Positions 43,883 through 53,343 are shown, counted from the first letter of the stretch. The stretch is DNA of 64,000 nucleotides from JAKAXS01 sp041940525 (GCA_041940525.1 JBGTSB010000009.1:1-64000), one strand, 5' to 3'. Numbers and translations: made by a program. Notes: generated by a model from the letters alone, not told the origin.

Positions 43883-44860
43883 TTAAAGATCGCGCGCGTT
43901 GAAGGTGTCACACGTCTGCATCTGACCGCTCTGGAAGCCTTCCCGGAACCAGCGTACGCGTTGTGCCGATGAGCCGTGGGTGAAGGCGTCAGGTACGACG
44001 CGGCCTTGGGTGCGGCGTTGGATCATGTCATCGCCGATTTGGCTCGCCGCGTTTAGGCCTTCCTCGATGTCGCCCTCTTGCAAGCGGCTTTTCATCTGGT
44101 TGTTCAGATTTGCCCAAACGCCGGCCAGACAATCTGCCTGCAGCTCCATCCGCACCTGCAGAGCATTGGCTTCGCGTTTGCCCATGCCGGATTTGAGCTT
44201 CTGCACCTTTTCGGCGATGCCAAGGAGCGTCTGCACATGGTGGCCTACTTCGTGAGCGATGACGTAGGCTTGAGCGAAATCCCCCGGCGCTTTGAAGCGG
44301 CGGCTGAGCTCGTCATAGAAAGAAAGGTCGACGTAAATCTTCTGATCGATCGGGCAGTAGAACGGTCCCATCGCGGATTGACCGACACCGCAAGCGGTTC
44401 GCGTGCCGCCGGAGAACAGAACGAGCGTCGGGTCCTTGTACTGGCGTCCAAAGCTGCGGAACACGCGCTGCCAGACGTCTTCGGTGTCTTTGAGAACTTT
44501 CGAAATGAAAACTTTCTGCTGGTCGGTAGACTTTGGTGCTCCGGCCTGCTGGTCCCTGCTGCCAGGTAGGCCAGGAATGTCCGTCGTCTCGGGCCGCGTT
44601 GTACGTTCGCTGCGGGGCAGCTGAGGCACATCGAAACTGTTGCCGCCACCGCCGATGCCGCCGCGCAGCAGATCGAGCGGATTGATGCCGAACAACAGCA
44701 TAATGCCGCCGATGATAAGCAGCGTCGTCAAGCTCATGCCGCCACGGCCGCCCACGGGAATGCGGAAACCGCCCCCCCGCCCTGGAAATCCGAATGGGCT
44801 GCGCTGTCCGCGCCGATCCTCTACGTTTTTGCTTTCGGCGTCCCGATCGTCGTAACGCAT
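43883..44860 (-). CDS. Neutral zinc metallopeptidase (YpfJ family)
   Basis: A 325-residue membrane-anchored zinc protease of the putative neutral zinc metallopeptidase family. A Gly/Arg-rich cytoplasmic N-terminus (about 20-42) and one transmembrane helix (about 43-62) precede a periplasmic domain with the zinc motif HEVGHH at 203-208 (HExxH) and LDLSFYDELSRRF upstream. The C-terminal Cys and QMKSRLQEGDIEEGLNAAS region are typical. The substrate is unknown. It is convergent with the SPOR-like gene. Confidence 0.88.
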   Translation of the reverse strand: MRYDDRDAESKNVEDRRGQRSPFGFPGRGGGFRIPVGGRGGMSLTTLLIIGGIMLLFGINPLDLLRGGIGGGGNSFDVPQLPRSERTTRPETTDIPGLPGSRDQQAGAPKSTDQQKVFISKVLKDTEDVWQRVFRSFGRQYKDPTLVLFSGGTRTACGVGQSAMGPFYCPIDQKIYVDLSFYDELSRRFKAPGDFAQAYVIAHEVGHHVQTLLGIAEKVQKLKSGMGKREANALQVRMELQADCLAGVWANLNNQMKSRLQEGDIEEGLNAASQIGDDMIQRRTQGRVVPDAFTHGSSAQRVRWFREGFQSGQMQTCDTFNARDL

Positions 44861-45000
44861 CAGTCCAATCCCGTTGTTTTGGTTTCCGGACGGGTGCTCC
44901 CCGCAATGCCTTTTGATATGCCGCGATCACGCGGACGGCACAAGGCGAATCGATCAGAAGCTATTTCACGGCACTGTTAGAATTGAGGAAATTGGATCCG

Positions 45001-46425
45001 TCAGGCAGGATCTTTCTTTACGCTGCGGCGCACAGCCGGCAGTGCGAGCATAGAGGCCGAGGCCTCTTCGGACTGGGGGAGCGCCCTCGGTTTGCCTTGG
45101 GACCGCAATAGCCCGCGTACGCTGCGCGAGGCGGCGACAAAGCCGTCGTTCGCGTACCCTTCATGGTTGCGTTCGATTTCTTTCAGGTCATAGCGGTAAT
45201 TGACCATCAGGCCATGGGCGGCCCTCAAGCCTTTCTCGGACGTGTCGCCTAGCCAATTGATCCGTTCCAGACGGGCACCATTACCGAGGTGGAATCGGGC
45301 GACCGGGTCAACGGGGCGGTTGTCTGCGGATTTCGCTTGGAGGAAATAGTAGGCGGCCTGGGCCAAGACAGCATCCTTCAGGGCCTCATTATCGGAATTT
45401 TCGCGCACCCACCTGGGATCGATGAGGGCGGTGAGTGTTTCCCGGTCGGCCGGCGGCATCACTCCGTCCGGATCAGATGCGACCAGGCGGTCCAACCAGC
45501 GGGCAAAATGCGGCACCGGCGATAACGTCACAAAGGTTTTCAATGAGGGAATTTCGCGAGCCAGGTCCTCCACGACCTGCTTCAGCAGGAAGTTGCCGAA
45601 GGAAATTCCGCGAAGGCCGGGTTGGCAGTTCGAGATCGAATAGAACACGGCGGTTGTTGGCTCTTGGCAAAAGTCCTTGTCGCCGTCTTGTTTGAGAAGC
45701 GGCGCAATAGAGCCGGGAATGTCTTCCGTCAGAGCGACTTCCACGAAGATCAGCGGATCATCAACGAGGGATGGGTGGAAGAAGGCGAAGCAGCGCCGGT
45801 CGCGGGGATCAAGCCGGCGGCGTAGATCGTCCCAGCCCCGGATCTCGTGAACGGCTTCGTAGGCGATGATCTTTTCCAGGATGGAGGCTGGCGTCTGCCA
45901 GTCTATGCGGCGCAGAACGAGAAAGCCGCGATTGAACCAGGATTGGAACAGGTGGCGGAGGTCGTCGTCGACTCCGCTCAAATTCAGCTCCGCATCGCGT
46001 GGTTGCGATAAGAGATCGTGGCGCATGGATACGATCTGGGCCGTGGCTCCCGGCGCTAGGTTGAGCCGGCGAAAGAGCTCTTGGCGTTTGCCCTCGACGG
46101 CGTGCCGCAGCTTGGCCAACGCCGTGTCGCCGGGATCAGCGATGAAGGCGCGGGAGGCTTCGGCGACCTCAGCGGCATCGGGCTGTAGCACTTCGGCCAG
46201 GAAGCGGAAGAATTCGGTTCGATCGGCTGGAGTTAATGTGCGGTACCGATCCAACAGTGCACGAGCAATCGCCACACCGGATGCTTCACCGCGGCCGGAA
46301 ACCAGCGCGCGGGCAAGTGCTTCAATGTCGTCGGTCTCTCCGCCTCCGAAGAGTGTCTTCGGCAGCAGGGACCTGCCCTGTTCCGCGACCGTCGTCAGCA
46401 GTTCCTGGAAGAAAGAAACGTTCAC
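45001..46425 (-). CDS. Malonyl-CoA decarboxylase
   Basis: A 474-residue malonyl-CoA decarboxylase (malonyl-CoA to acetyl-CoA and CO2). The all-helical N-terminal domain (about 30-145) is followed by the catalytic acetyltransferase-like domain, in which the catalytic Ser263 (VFYSISNCQPGLRG) and His379 (VARFHLGNGARLERINW) are in the contexts known for the human enzyme. The start is GTG at 46425. It stands alone: no malonyl-CoA synthetase (matB) or dicarboxylate carrier (matC) is adjacent, so its role may be control of malonyl-CoA levels or malonate catabolism with distant partners. Confidence 0.92.
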   Translation of the reverse strand: MNVSFFQELLTTVAEQGRSLLPKTLFGGGETDDIEALARALVSGRGEASGVAIARALLDRYRTLTPADRTEFFRFLAEVLQPDAAEVAEASRAFIADPGDTALAKLRHAVEGKRQELFRRLNLAPGATAQIVSMRHDLLSQPRDAELNLSGVDDDLRHLFQSWFNRGFLVLRRIDWQTPASILEKIIAYEAVHEIRGWDDLRRRLDPRDRRCFAFFHPSLVDDPLIFVEVALTEDIPGSIAPLLKQDGDKDFCQEPTTAVFYSISNCQPGLRGISFGNFLLKQVVEDLAREIPSLKTFVTLSPVPHFARWLDRLVASDPDGVMPPADRETLTALIDPRWVRENSDNEALKDAVLAQAAYYFLQAKSADNRPVDPVARFHLGNGARLERINWLGDTSEKGLRAAHGLMVNYRYDLKEIERNHEGYANDGFVAASRSVRGLLRSQGKPRALPQSEEASASMLALPAVRRSVKKDPA

Positions 46426-46989
46426 GACACAAATCCTTCAGTGGCGGTTGTTCCCTCTAACATAAGCACATGGCGTTGACACTCAATGCGGCGTTGAAGG
46501 CCATTTGCGCTGGGCGCATGACTGCCTGCCGAATAGGCATGGGTGTGCCAATATTTCTCGCGATTTGCCCGGTGTTGGGCGGTTGGCACCGGGTACCGTC
46601 CGATGATAAATCTCTGGAATCCCGTCCAACCAGGAGATCGCATGCTTCCGCCCTTCTTGCCATTTACGAAACGGCCTGTACGCAGCACTCTTGTTAAGCG
46701 TTCCCTGCCCCCGGCATTGGCGCGCGAACTCTTGATTGCTGACGCTCCCTCCATCAAAGGCGAGCGATTGAACCTCAAGGCAGACCGCTTGCCAGCGAAC
46801 GGCCGTTTGCGCGTGTTGGAACGCGTTTAGCACGAACTTGTATGCCGCAATCCTGACGCCGCGCCCCCGCGTTACGATTCGATGCCAAGGCAAGACGAAT
46901 TTTGTATGGCTTTGGATAACGGTAATAAGCGCTATCAGCAGTCTCGTGTACCCTCGTAACGAGTCAGCGTGAGGGTTAGCCTCACGCGC
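46426..46989. other. Long intergenic region upstream of dnaB without a recognised gene
   Basis: These 564 bases separate the divergent malonyl-CoA decarboxylase and dnaB starts. Several frames are open by chance; none is recognisable. Structures seen are a 7-bp hairpin CCCGGTG/CACCGGG at 46568-46593 and the hairpin against the dnaB start at 46967-46987. Base composition resembles the neighbours. It probably contains both promoters and, given its size, could hold a small RNA, but I have no positive evidence for one. Confidence 0.55.
46967..46987 (+). promoter_or_regulatory. Hairpin against the dnaB start codon
   Basis: GCGTGAGG and CCTCACGC form a perfect 8-bp stem with loop GTTAG, ending two bases before the ATG at 46990. 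The GAGG that would be the ribosome binding site is in the stem, so the structure could limit dnaB translation. A GTG at 46969 inside the stem is an alternative start. Confidence 0.5.
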
Positions 46990-48507
46990 ATGGCACAGAA
47001 CGCACTCACTACCGCGGATCGCCTTCGCGCGGCCGCTTCGGCAGACGAACCGCTCTCTTATCGCGAGTCTCCGCATAACATTGAAGCCGAGCAAGCTTTG
47101 CTCGGCGCGATCCTCGTGAATAACGAGGCTCACGACCGTGTTTCGTCCTTTCTTGAGGTCGGTCATTTTTATGACCCTCTGCACGGCGAGATCTACGATA
47201 CGCTGACCAAGCTCATCCAGGCGGGAAAGCAGGCGACGCCCGTAACTCTCAAAACGTTCTTTGAGACGGCTGAACCGATCGATGCCGGGCTGACCGTGCC
47301 GCAGTACCTGGGCCGCCTTGCTGCGAACGCGACCACGATCATCAACGCGGAAGAATACGGCCGTACGGTTTATGACTTGGCCGTGCGCCGCAACCTCATC
47401 ATCATCGGCGAAGATCTCGTCAACGGCGCCTACGATAGCCCGGTCGACTTTCCGCCCGAGCAGCAGATCCAGGAGGCAGAAACCCGTCTCTACGATCTGG
47501 CCGAACAAGGCAAGTATGGCCAAGGCTTTCAAACGTTCGGCGCGGCGCTCACCGATGCGATCGATATGGCGTCCAGCGCCTTCCAGCGCGAAGGGCATCT
47601 TTCGGGGCTATCAACAGGGTTGCTTGATCTCGACAACAAGATGGGCGGGCTGCAGAACTCCGACTTGATCATTCTGGCTGGCCGTCCCTCCATGGGTAAG
47701 ACGGCGTTGGCGACAAACATCGCCTACAATATCGCCAAGAACTTTCGGTCCGAGCCTCAGTCCGATGGGACAGACAAAGTCATCGATGGGGCGATTGTTG
47801 GTTTCTTCTCTCTGGAAATGTCCGCCGAACAGTTGGCCACGCGTATTCTGTCCGAGCAGGCGGAGATCTCGTCAGAGAAGATCCGCCGCGGCATGATCGA
47901 TGAAAACGAATTCCGAAAGCTGGTCGCCGTCTCCCAGGAGATGAGCCGCATTCCTCTTTATATTGACCAAACGGGCGGCATTTCTGTTGCTCAGCTGGCG
48001 GCCCGGGCACGGCGGCTAAAGCGCCAAAAGGGCCTTGGGTTGCTGATTGTCGACTATTTGCAGCTGTTGTCGGGCAACGGCGGCAAATCGAGCGACAGCC
48101 GCGTACAGGAAATTACGCAAATCACAACGGGACTTAAGGCGCTTGCCAAAGAGCTGGCCGTGCCGATTATTGCCTTGTCTCAGCTCTCGCGTCAGGTTGA
48201 GCAGCGCGATGACAAACGCCCGCAACTTTCGGACTTGCGTGAATCGGGATCGATTGAACAGGACGCCGACGTTGTGATGTTCGTTTTCCGCGAAGAGTAT
48301 TATGTGGAGCGTAAAAAACCATCGGACACGAATATCGAAGAAACGTTGAAATGGCAGCAGGAGATGATGGCGGTGCACGGCAAGGGCGAAGTCATCATCG
48401 GCAAGCAGCGCCATGGTCCGACCGGGACCGTTCAGCTGGCGTTCGAGGCGCAGTTTACGCGCTTTGGCAATCTGGCGCGGGAGTATCAGGTCCCGGACAC
48501 GGTTTGA
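46990..48507 (+). CDS. dnaB: Replicative DNA helicase DnaB
   Basis: A 505-residue hexameric replicative helicase. The N-terminal DnaG-interaction domain (about 27-130, SPHNIEAEQALLGAIL) is followed by the RecA-like domain with Walker A GRPSMGKT at 231-238, Walker B LLIVDYLQLL and the arginine-finger region. A short insertion after Walker A (SEPQSDGTDKVIDGA) is common in alphaproteobacteria. I choose the ATG at 46990 (MAQNALT) over a GTG at 46969. It starts the dnaB-alr-radA-cvpA-purF run; in rhizobia this run normally follows rplI directly. Confidence 0.96.
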   Translation: MAQNALTTADRLRAAASADEPLSYRESPHNIEAEQALLGAILVNNEAHDRVSSFLEVGHFYDPLHGEIYDTLTKLIQAGKQATPVTLKTFFETAEPIDAGLTVPQYLGRLAANATTIINAEEYGRTVYDLAVRRNLIIIGEDLVNGAYDSPVDFPPEQQIQEAETRLYDLAEQGKYGQGFQTFGAALTDAIDMASSAFQREGHLSGLSTGLLDLDNKMGGLQNSDLIILAGRPSMGKTALATNIAYNIAKNFRSEPQSDGTDKVIDGAIVGFFSLEMSAEQLATRILSEQAEISSEKIRRGMIDENEFRKLVAVSQEMSRIPLYIDQTGGISVAQLAARARRLKRQKGLGLLIVDYLQLLSGNGGKSSDSRVQEITQITTGLKALAKELAVPIIALSQLSRQVEQRDDKRPQLSDLRESGSIEQDADVVMFVFREEYYVERKKPSDTNIEETLKWQQEMMAVHGKGEVIIGKQRHGPTGTVQLAFEAQFTRFGNLAREYQVPDTV

Positions 48508-48538
48508 TGAATGTTGCCGGCGCGTGGAGACGCGCGTC

Positions 48539-49666
48539 ATGAACGGAGCCCGATCCGGAAAGACAGGCGTCGTCACCATTAATCTGCGGGCGATCGCGCG
48601 AAACTGGAAAGCGCTTGCTAAGCTCGTCACACCAGCTGAATGCAGCGCGGTTGTTAAGGCCGACGCCTACGGGCTGGGTGCGCGCAAGGTTATCCCGGCG
48701 CTTGCGCGGGCCGGCTGCAAAACGTTTTTTGTGGCAACGGCAGACGAGGCGGCCGAAGCTCGCGGACTTGCGCACAACGCCAATATCTTCGTTCTCGATG
48801 GACTGATCAGCGGATCAGAAGACACGCTGATCGCGGCCAATGCGATCCCTGTGTTGTCTGACCCGCAGGCAATCATGGACTGGTCGGACATCGCAGCGAA
48901 TAGACGCGCGCGCCTTCCCGTTGGTTTGCAGGTGGACAGCGGCCTCAATCGATTGGGCCTGACTGAGCAGGGCATTCTAGTGCTTTCTGAGCAAGAGCCG
49001 GTTTGGCGCAATCTCGATCCCCGGCTCGTGATGAGCCACCTAGCTTGTGCTGACGAGCCGGATAACAGGAAGAATGACGAACAGCTCGAAGCGTTTCAGC
49101 GCCTTGCCGCCTTGCTGCCCGCCGCGCCACGCTCGCTTGCCGCCTCTGACGGTTTAATGCTTGGTGAGCCTTACCATTGGGATCTCGTTCGGCCGGGTTA
49201 TGCGCTTTACGGCGGCCAGGCCTTTCAAGGGGGGCGAACGCCAGTGGAGCCGGCCGTTCAGGCCGAAGCCGTCGTGTTGCAGGTTCGCGATGTTCCGGCT
49301 GGTGAGTCCATTGGCTATTCGGCGACTTATCATACGAAGGAGCCGAGCCGCATCGCTACAATTGCGGCGGGATATGCCGACGGCATGTTTCGCAGCCTCA
49401 GTGCCGGTGATGGTGAAATTGGTGGATGTGTTTTCGTCAACGGCTTACGGGCACCGGTGGTTGGGCGTGTCTCAATGGACCTCATCACGATTGACGTTTC
49501 TGGAGATGATTTTGCCGGTGTGAAGCGCGGTGATTGGGCAACGCTTATTGGGCCTGATCTGCCGATTGAGTTGGTCGGCGCGTCGGCCAGCACAATTGGC
49601 TATGAGGTGCTTACGAACTTGGGGCGGCGCTTTGCGCGAGTCTATCTGGACGGAGACCAAGACTAA
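48539..49666 (+). CDS. alr: Alanine racemase
   Basis: A 375-residue PLP enzyme converting L- to D-alanine for peptidoglycan. The PLP Lys40 is in AVVKADAYGLG and the catalytic Tyr260 in GESIGYSATY; SLAASDGLMLG and RVSMDLITIDV are conserved substrate/PLP motifs. The ATG at 48539 is chosen because it gives a normal N-terminus; the frame upstream overlaps dnaB. The dnaB-alr spacing is 31 bases. The racemase could also serve the D-amino-acid aminotransferase encoded at 25838, but this is only an inference. Confidence 0.96.
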   Translation: MNGARSGKTGVVTINLRAIARNWKALAKLVTPAECSAVVKADAYGLGARKVIPALARAGCKTFFVATADEAAEARGLAHNANIFVLDGLISGSEDTLIAANAIPVLSDPQAIMDWSDIAANRRARLPVGLQVDSGLNRLGLTEQGILVLSEQEPVWRNLDPRLVMSHLACADEPDNRKNDEQLEAFQRLAALLPAAPRSLAASDGLMLGEPYHWDLVRPGYALYGGQAFQGGRTPVEPAVQAEAVVLQVRDVPAGESIGYSATYHTKEPSRIATIAAGYADGMFRSLSAGDGEIGGCVFVNGLRAPVVGRVSMDLITIDVSGDDFAGVKRGDWATLIGPDLPIELVGASASTIGYEVLTNLGRRFARVYLDGDQD

Positions 49667-49667
49667 T

Positions 49668-51047
49668 ATGGCAAGATCTGCAAAGGGCGGCAGTTTCGTT
49701 TGCCAGAACTGTGGTGCGGTTTCGACGCGCTGGGCGGGCAAGTGTGCTCAGTGCGGCGAATGGAACACAATCACGGAAGAGACTGATGCCGGCCCCCCGC
49801 CGGGTTCCGGCATTACGCGTTCAACCAAGGGCCGGGCCGTTCCTCTTGAAACCTTGCAAGGCGCAGCTGAGGAAGCTCCGCGATTTTCTACCGGCATTGC
49901 TGAACTCGACAGAGTAACCGGTGGCGGCATTGTGCCCGGTTCCGCTCTGCTCATTGGCGGCGAGCCTGGGATCGGGAAGTCGACGCTTCTGTTGCAACTG
50001 ACGGCTCTGATGGCTCAAGCCGGTAGACGCACCATCTATTTTTCGGGGGAGGAAGCTGCTGCTCAGGTTCGCCTTCGGGCGGAACGGCTGGGGCTGGCTA
50101 AATCTCCGGTCGCCTTGGCGGCAGAAACCAACCTGGCAAACATTCTTGAGACTTTGGCAGGGGAAGAAAACGCCGATCTCATCGTGGTGGACTCTGTCCA
50201 GACGCTTTGGTCGGACGCTTTGGACGCCGCCCCTGGTACGGTCAGCCAGGTGCGCGCCGCGTCGCAGTCGCTGATCCGCTATGCAAAAAGCCAGGGCGTC
50301 GCCCTATTGCTGGTCGGGCACGTTACCAAGGATGGACAAATCGCCGGTCCGAAGGTCGTCGAGCACATGGTTGACGCGGTTCTGTCATTCGAAGGCGATC
50401 AAGGGCATACGTTTCGTATCCTGCGTGCCACGAAGAACCGCTTTGGCGCGACGGACGAAATTGGCGTGTTCGAGATGGGCCAAAAGGGGCTGAGCGAGGT
50501 CGCGAACCCCTCCGAGCTCTTTCTCGGAGACCGGCAATCAACAGCGCCGGGCAGTGCCGTATTCGCCGGGATGGAGGGCACCCGCCCACTGCTCGTTGAA
50601 ATCCAGGCCCTGGTCGCGCCCTCAAGCCTGGGCCAACCGCGTAGGGCCGTGGTCGGTTGGGATTCCAACCGCCTGTCCATGGTTTTGGCGGTTCTGGCCG
50701 CCCGATGCGGCGTTTCCTTTGGCCAGCATGACGTTTACCTCAATGTCGCTGGTGGACTGAAGATTGTTGAGCCAGCGGCCGACCTAGCCGCGGCAGCTGC
50801 CCTGCTCTCTTCCTATTCCAATGTGGCCATCTCACACGACAAAGCCTTTTTCGGAGAGATTTCACTGTCCGGAGCAGTCCGGCCCAGCGCCCACACGGCT
50901 CTGAGGCTGAAAGAGGCGCAAAAACTGGGGTTTGCTCATGCCGTTATGCCGGCCAGCGGCGAGACCTCGGTGGGCAAGGGGAAGTTCGCACTCACGCGCA
51001 TCAACCACCTCAAGGAGCTTGCAGATCAGCTGGCGCCGTGCAACTGA
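49668..51047 (+). CDS. radA: DNA repair protein RadA (Sms)
   Basis: A 459-residue RecA-like helicase that extends branches in homologous recombination. The N-terminal zinc finger has Cys12, Cys15, Cys26 and Cys29; Walker A GGEPGIGKST is at 97-106; the RadA signature KNRFGATDEIGVFEM is near residue 260; the C-terminal Lon-like domain follows (about 300-455, with LNVAGGLKIVEPAADLAAA, cited from its first part). The ATG at 49668 comes one base after the alr stop. Confidence 0.96.
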   Translation: MARSAKGGSFVCQNCGAVSTRWAGKCAQCGEWNTITEETDAGPPPGSGITRSTKGRAVPLETLQGAAEEAPRFSTGIAELDRVTGGGIVPGSALLIGGEPGIGKSTLLLQLTALMAQAGRRTIYFSGEEAAAQVRLRAERLGLAKSPVALAAETNLANILETLAGEENADLIVVDSVQTLWSDALDAAPGTVSQVRAASQSLIRYAKSQGVALLLVGHVTKDGQIAGPKVVEHMVDAVLSFEGDQGHTFRILRATKNRFGATDEIGVFEMGQKGLSEVANPSELFLGDRQSTAPGSAVFAGMEGTRPLLVEIQALVAPSSLGQPRRAVVGWDSNRLSMVLAVLAARCGVSFGQHDVYLNVAGGLKIVEPAADLAAAAALLSSYSNVAISHDKAFFGEISLSGAVRPSAHTALRLKEAQKLGFAHAVMPASGETSVGKGKFALTRINHLKELADQLAPCN

Positions 51048-51104
51048 GAGGCGGGGAAGGAATATCGTAGATGGCGGCCGAAGCCGCTGCATGGGGGTTT
51101 TGCC

Positions 51105-51671
51105 ATGATCGGTCCATTGAGCTACCTGGACGCCGGGCTGATTGCCGTAGCGTTTATTTCGGGCATTCTCGCCATGTATCGCGGCTTCGCCAGAGAGATG
51201 CTGTCGATCATATCCTGGGCAGTCGCAGGCGCCGCCGTCCTCTATTTCGTGTTATTTCACAGGAAGTTCGCCGAAGACATGGCGGCGCAGACCGGCACTC
51301 AGGTCGCCATTGCCCAGATCGCCATTGGCGCCGTTATCTTTCTGATCGTGCTGATCGTCGTTCACCTGATCACGGCCCGTATGTCGGATGCGCTGCTCGA
51401 TACGCGCGTTGGCATGGTTGACCGCATCCTCGGCCTCATCTTCGGTGTTCTGCGCGGGTTTTTGCTGATCGTCATTCCTTACATGTTCTACCAACACTTT
51501 TTCCCGGACGAGACCAAACACTTCGACTGGGTCCGAAATTCTCAATCCCTGCCTTACATTAAGGCGACGGGAGAGAGCTTGCAGACGATGTTGGTGAACT
51601 ATGTACCGTCGTCGCTGACCGATCCGTCGGCTGCGCCAGACGCCCCAGACGCACCAGCCAGCGAGCAATAG
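51105..51671 (+). CDS. cvpA: CvpA family membrane protein
   Basis: A 188-residue CvpA-family protein with four transmembrane helices (about 8-25, 35-55, 65-90, 105-130) and the conserved SGILAMYRGFAREMLSIISW and RILGLIFGVLRGFLLI signatures. Its function is not clear despite the colicin V name; it is regularly next to purF. The C-terminal tail is Pro/Asp/Ala-rich. purF follows after 163 bases. Confidence 0.9.
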   Translation: MIGPLSYLDAGLIAVAFISGILAMYRGFAREMLSIISWAVAGAAVLYFVLFHRKFAEDMAAQTGTQVAIAQIAIGAVIFLIVLIVVHLITARMSDALLDTRVGMVDRILGLIFGVLRGFLLIVIPYMFYQHFFPDETKHFDWVRNSQSLPYIKATGESLQTMLVNYVPSSLTDPSAAPDAPDAPASEQ

Positions 51672-51834
51672 CCGGCTGAGATTTCCTGTTTACCCGCGTC
51701 AAAGGCGACCTGGATTCCCTGGGCAGTTATCATATATCTGTCACAAACCTAGTCGTGGCCACTCAACAAGTGTATGAGGCGGCCAGACGTGTTAGTATCT
51801 GTACGGGCGACGGGTGCTTGAGCGGGAGGCAGCC

Positions 51835-53334
51835 ATGACGCACGAATTGGGCGATTGCGACGACGGCCAGCAACGAGATTTCGGGTACTCACGCTACGGC
51901 GATGACCGGTTGCGTGAAGAGTGTGGGGTCTTCGGGATTTTTGACTTTCCCGATGCCGCGGCACTTACAGCCCTAGGCCTCCATGCGCTGCAACATCGCG
52001 GACAGGAAGCATGCGGTATCGTCGCGTTTGACGGTAAGCAGTTCCACACCGAACGCCGGCACGGGCTCGTCGGCGACAACTTCAACAAAGCAAGCGTTAT
52101 GGAGCGACTGGCCGGGCGGATGGCAATTGGTCATAACCGGTATTCGACAACAGGTGGCACGGCGCAGCTTCGTAATATTCAGCCTTTGTTCGCAGACCTC
52201 GATAGTGGCGGGATTGCGCTGGCCCACAACGGGAACATCACAAACGCGTTGACGCTGCGGCGTGAACTTATTTCGTCTGGCGCGATCTGCCAGTCTACAT
52301 CCGACAGTGAAGTCATTTTGCATCTGCTCGCACGCAGCGGGCGTCCGCGGGTTGTAGATCGTTTCGTTGAGGCGTTGCGGCGGCTTGAAGGGGCCTACGC
52401 CCTCGTTTGTCTCACCAACGATATGATGATCGGTGCGCGCGACCCAATCGGTATTCGTCCGCTTGTCCTCGGGCGCCTTGATTCGTCATACGTGCTGGCG
52501 TCGGAAACGTGTGCGCTTGATATGGTCGGCGCCGAGTTCGTTCGCGAAATCGAAAACGGCGAGGTAGTCGTCATCACGGATGCCGGGATCGAGAGCCACC
52601 GCCCGTTCCCACCACGCCCGGCGCGCCCTTGCATCTTCGAATACATCTATTTCGCCCGTCCCGATAGCATCGTTGGTGGGCGTTCTGTTTACGACATCCG
52701 CAAACGCATGGGCGTTGAGTTGGCTAAAGAAGCGCCAGTCGAGATCGACTTGGTTGTACCCGTGCCGGACTCCGGTGTGCCAGCCTCGATTGGTTACGCG
52801 CAGGAATCGGGCAAGCCATTCGAGCTTGGCATCATCCGTAACCACTATGTCGGGCGCACGTTCATTGCGCCGGAACAGCGCATCCGGCAACTGGGTGTGA
52901 AGCTCAAGCATTCGGCGAATGCGGGCGTCGTACGCGGCAAGCGCATCGTTTTGATCGACGACAGCATCGTACGTGGCACCACGTCGAAGAAGATTGTTCA
53001 GATGATGTATGAAGCAGGTGCGAAAGAAGTCCATATGCGCATCGCCTCGCCGCCCATCACCCATTCCGACTACTACGGCATCGATACGCCGAGCCGTCAT
53101 GACTTGCTGGCTGCGAACATGGACCTTGAGGGGATGCGCAAGTTTATGGGTGCCAAGTCACTGGCATTCATGTCGGTCGACGCAATCTATCGTGCCGTTG
53201 GCTACGATGCGCGCGATCCGGAGAGCCCGCAATTCACCGATCATTGCTTCACGGGCGAGTATCCCACGCAGCTCACAGACCAGAATGGCGGCGCACCATC
53301 AGAACAGTTGTCGCTGTTGGCGGAAGTCGGCTAA
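51835..53334 (+). CDS. purF: Amidophosphoribosyltransferase
   Basis: A 499-residue enzyme catalysing the first committed step of purine synthesis (PRPP + glutamine to phosphoribosylamine). The N-terminal nucleophile Cys30 (LREECGVFGIF) implies removal of a 29-residue propeptide, longer than the 11 of B. subtilis but common in alphaproteobacteria. The PRPP loop VLIDDSIVRGTTS is in the C-terminal domain. The ATG at 51835 has GGGAGG a few bases upstream; a TTG at 51814 is unlikely. cvpA precedes it and an SDR gene follows by 9 bases. Confidence 0.96.
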   Translation: MTHELGDCDDGQQRDFGYSRYGDDRLREECGVFGIFDFPDAAALTALGLHALQHRGQEACGIVAFDGKQFHTERRHGLVGDNFNKASVMERLAGRMAIGHNRYSTTGGTAQLRNIQPLFADLDSGGIALAHNGNITNALTLRRELISSGAICQSTSDSEVILHLLARSGRPRVVDRFVEALRRLEGAYALVCLTNDMMIGARDPIGIRPLVLGRLDSSYVLASETCALDMVGAEFVREIENGEVVVITDAGIESHRPFPPRPARPCIFEYIYFARPDSIVGGRSVYDIRKRMGVELAKEAPVEIDLVVPVPDSGVPASIGYAQESGKPFELGIIRNHYVGRTFIAPEQRIRQLGVKLKHSANAGVVRGKRIVLIDDSIVRGTTSKKIVQMMYEAGAKEVHMRIASPPITHSDYYGIDTPSRHDLLAANMDLEGMRKFMGAKSLAFMSVDAIYRAVGYDARDPESPQFTDHCFTGEYPTQLTDQNGGAPSEQLSLLAEVG

Positions 53335-53343
53335 TACACGCGC

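Noticed and set aside
46470..46697. 75-codon plus-strand frame in the region upstream of dnaB
   Set aside because: There is no ribosome binding site, no homology I recognise and no coding bias; treated as non-coding.
46483..47598. 371-codon open frame on the minus strand across the dnaB start and the intergenic region
   Set aside because: It is antisense to dnaB codons for most of its length and shows no recognisable domain; third-position bias of dnaB explains the missing stops.
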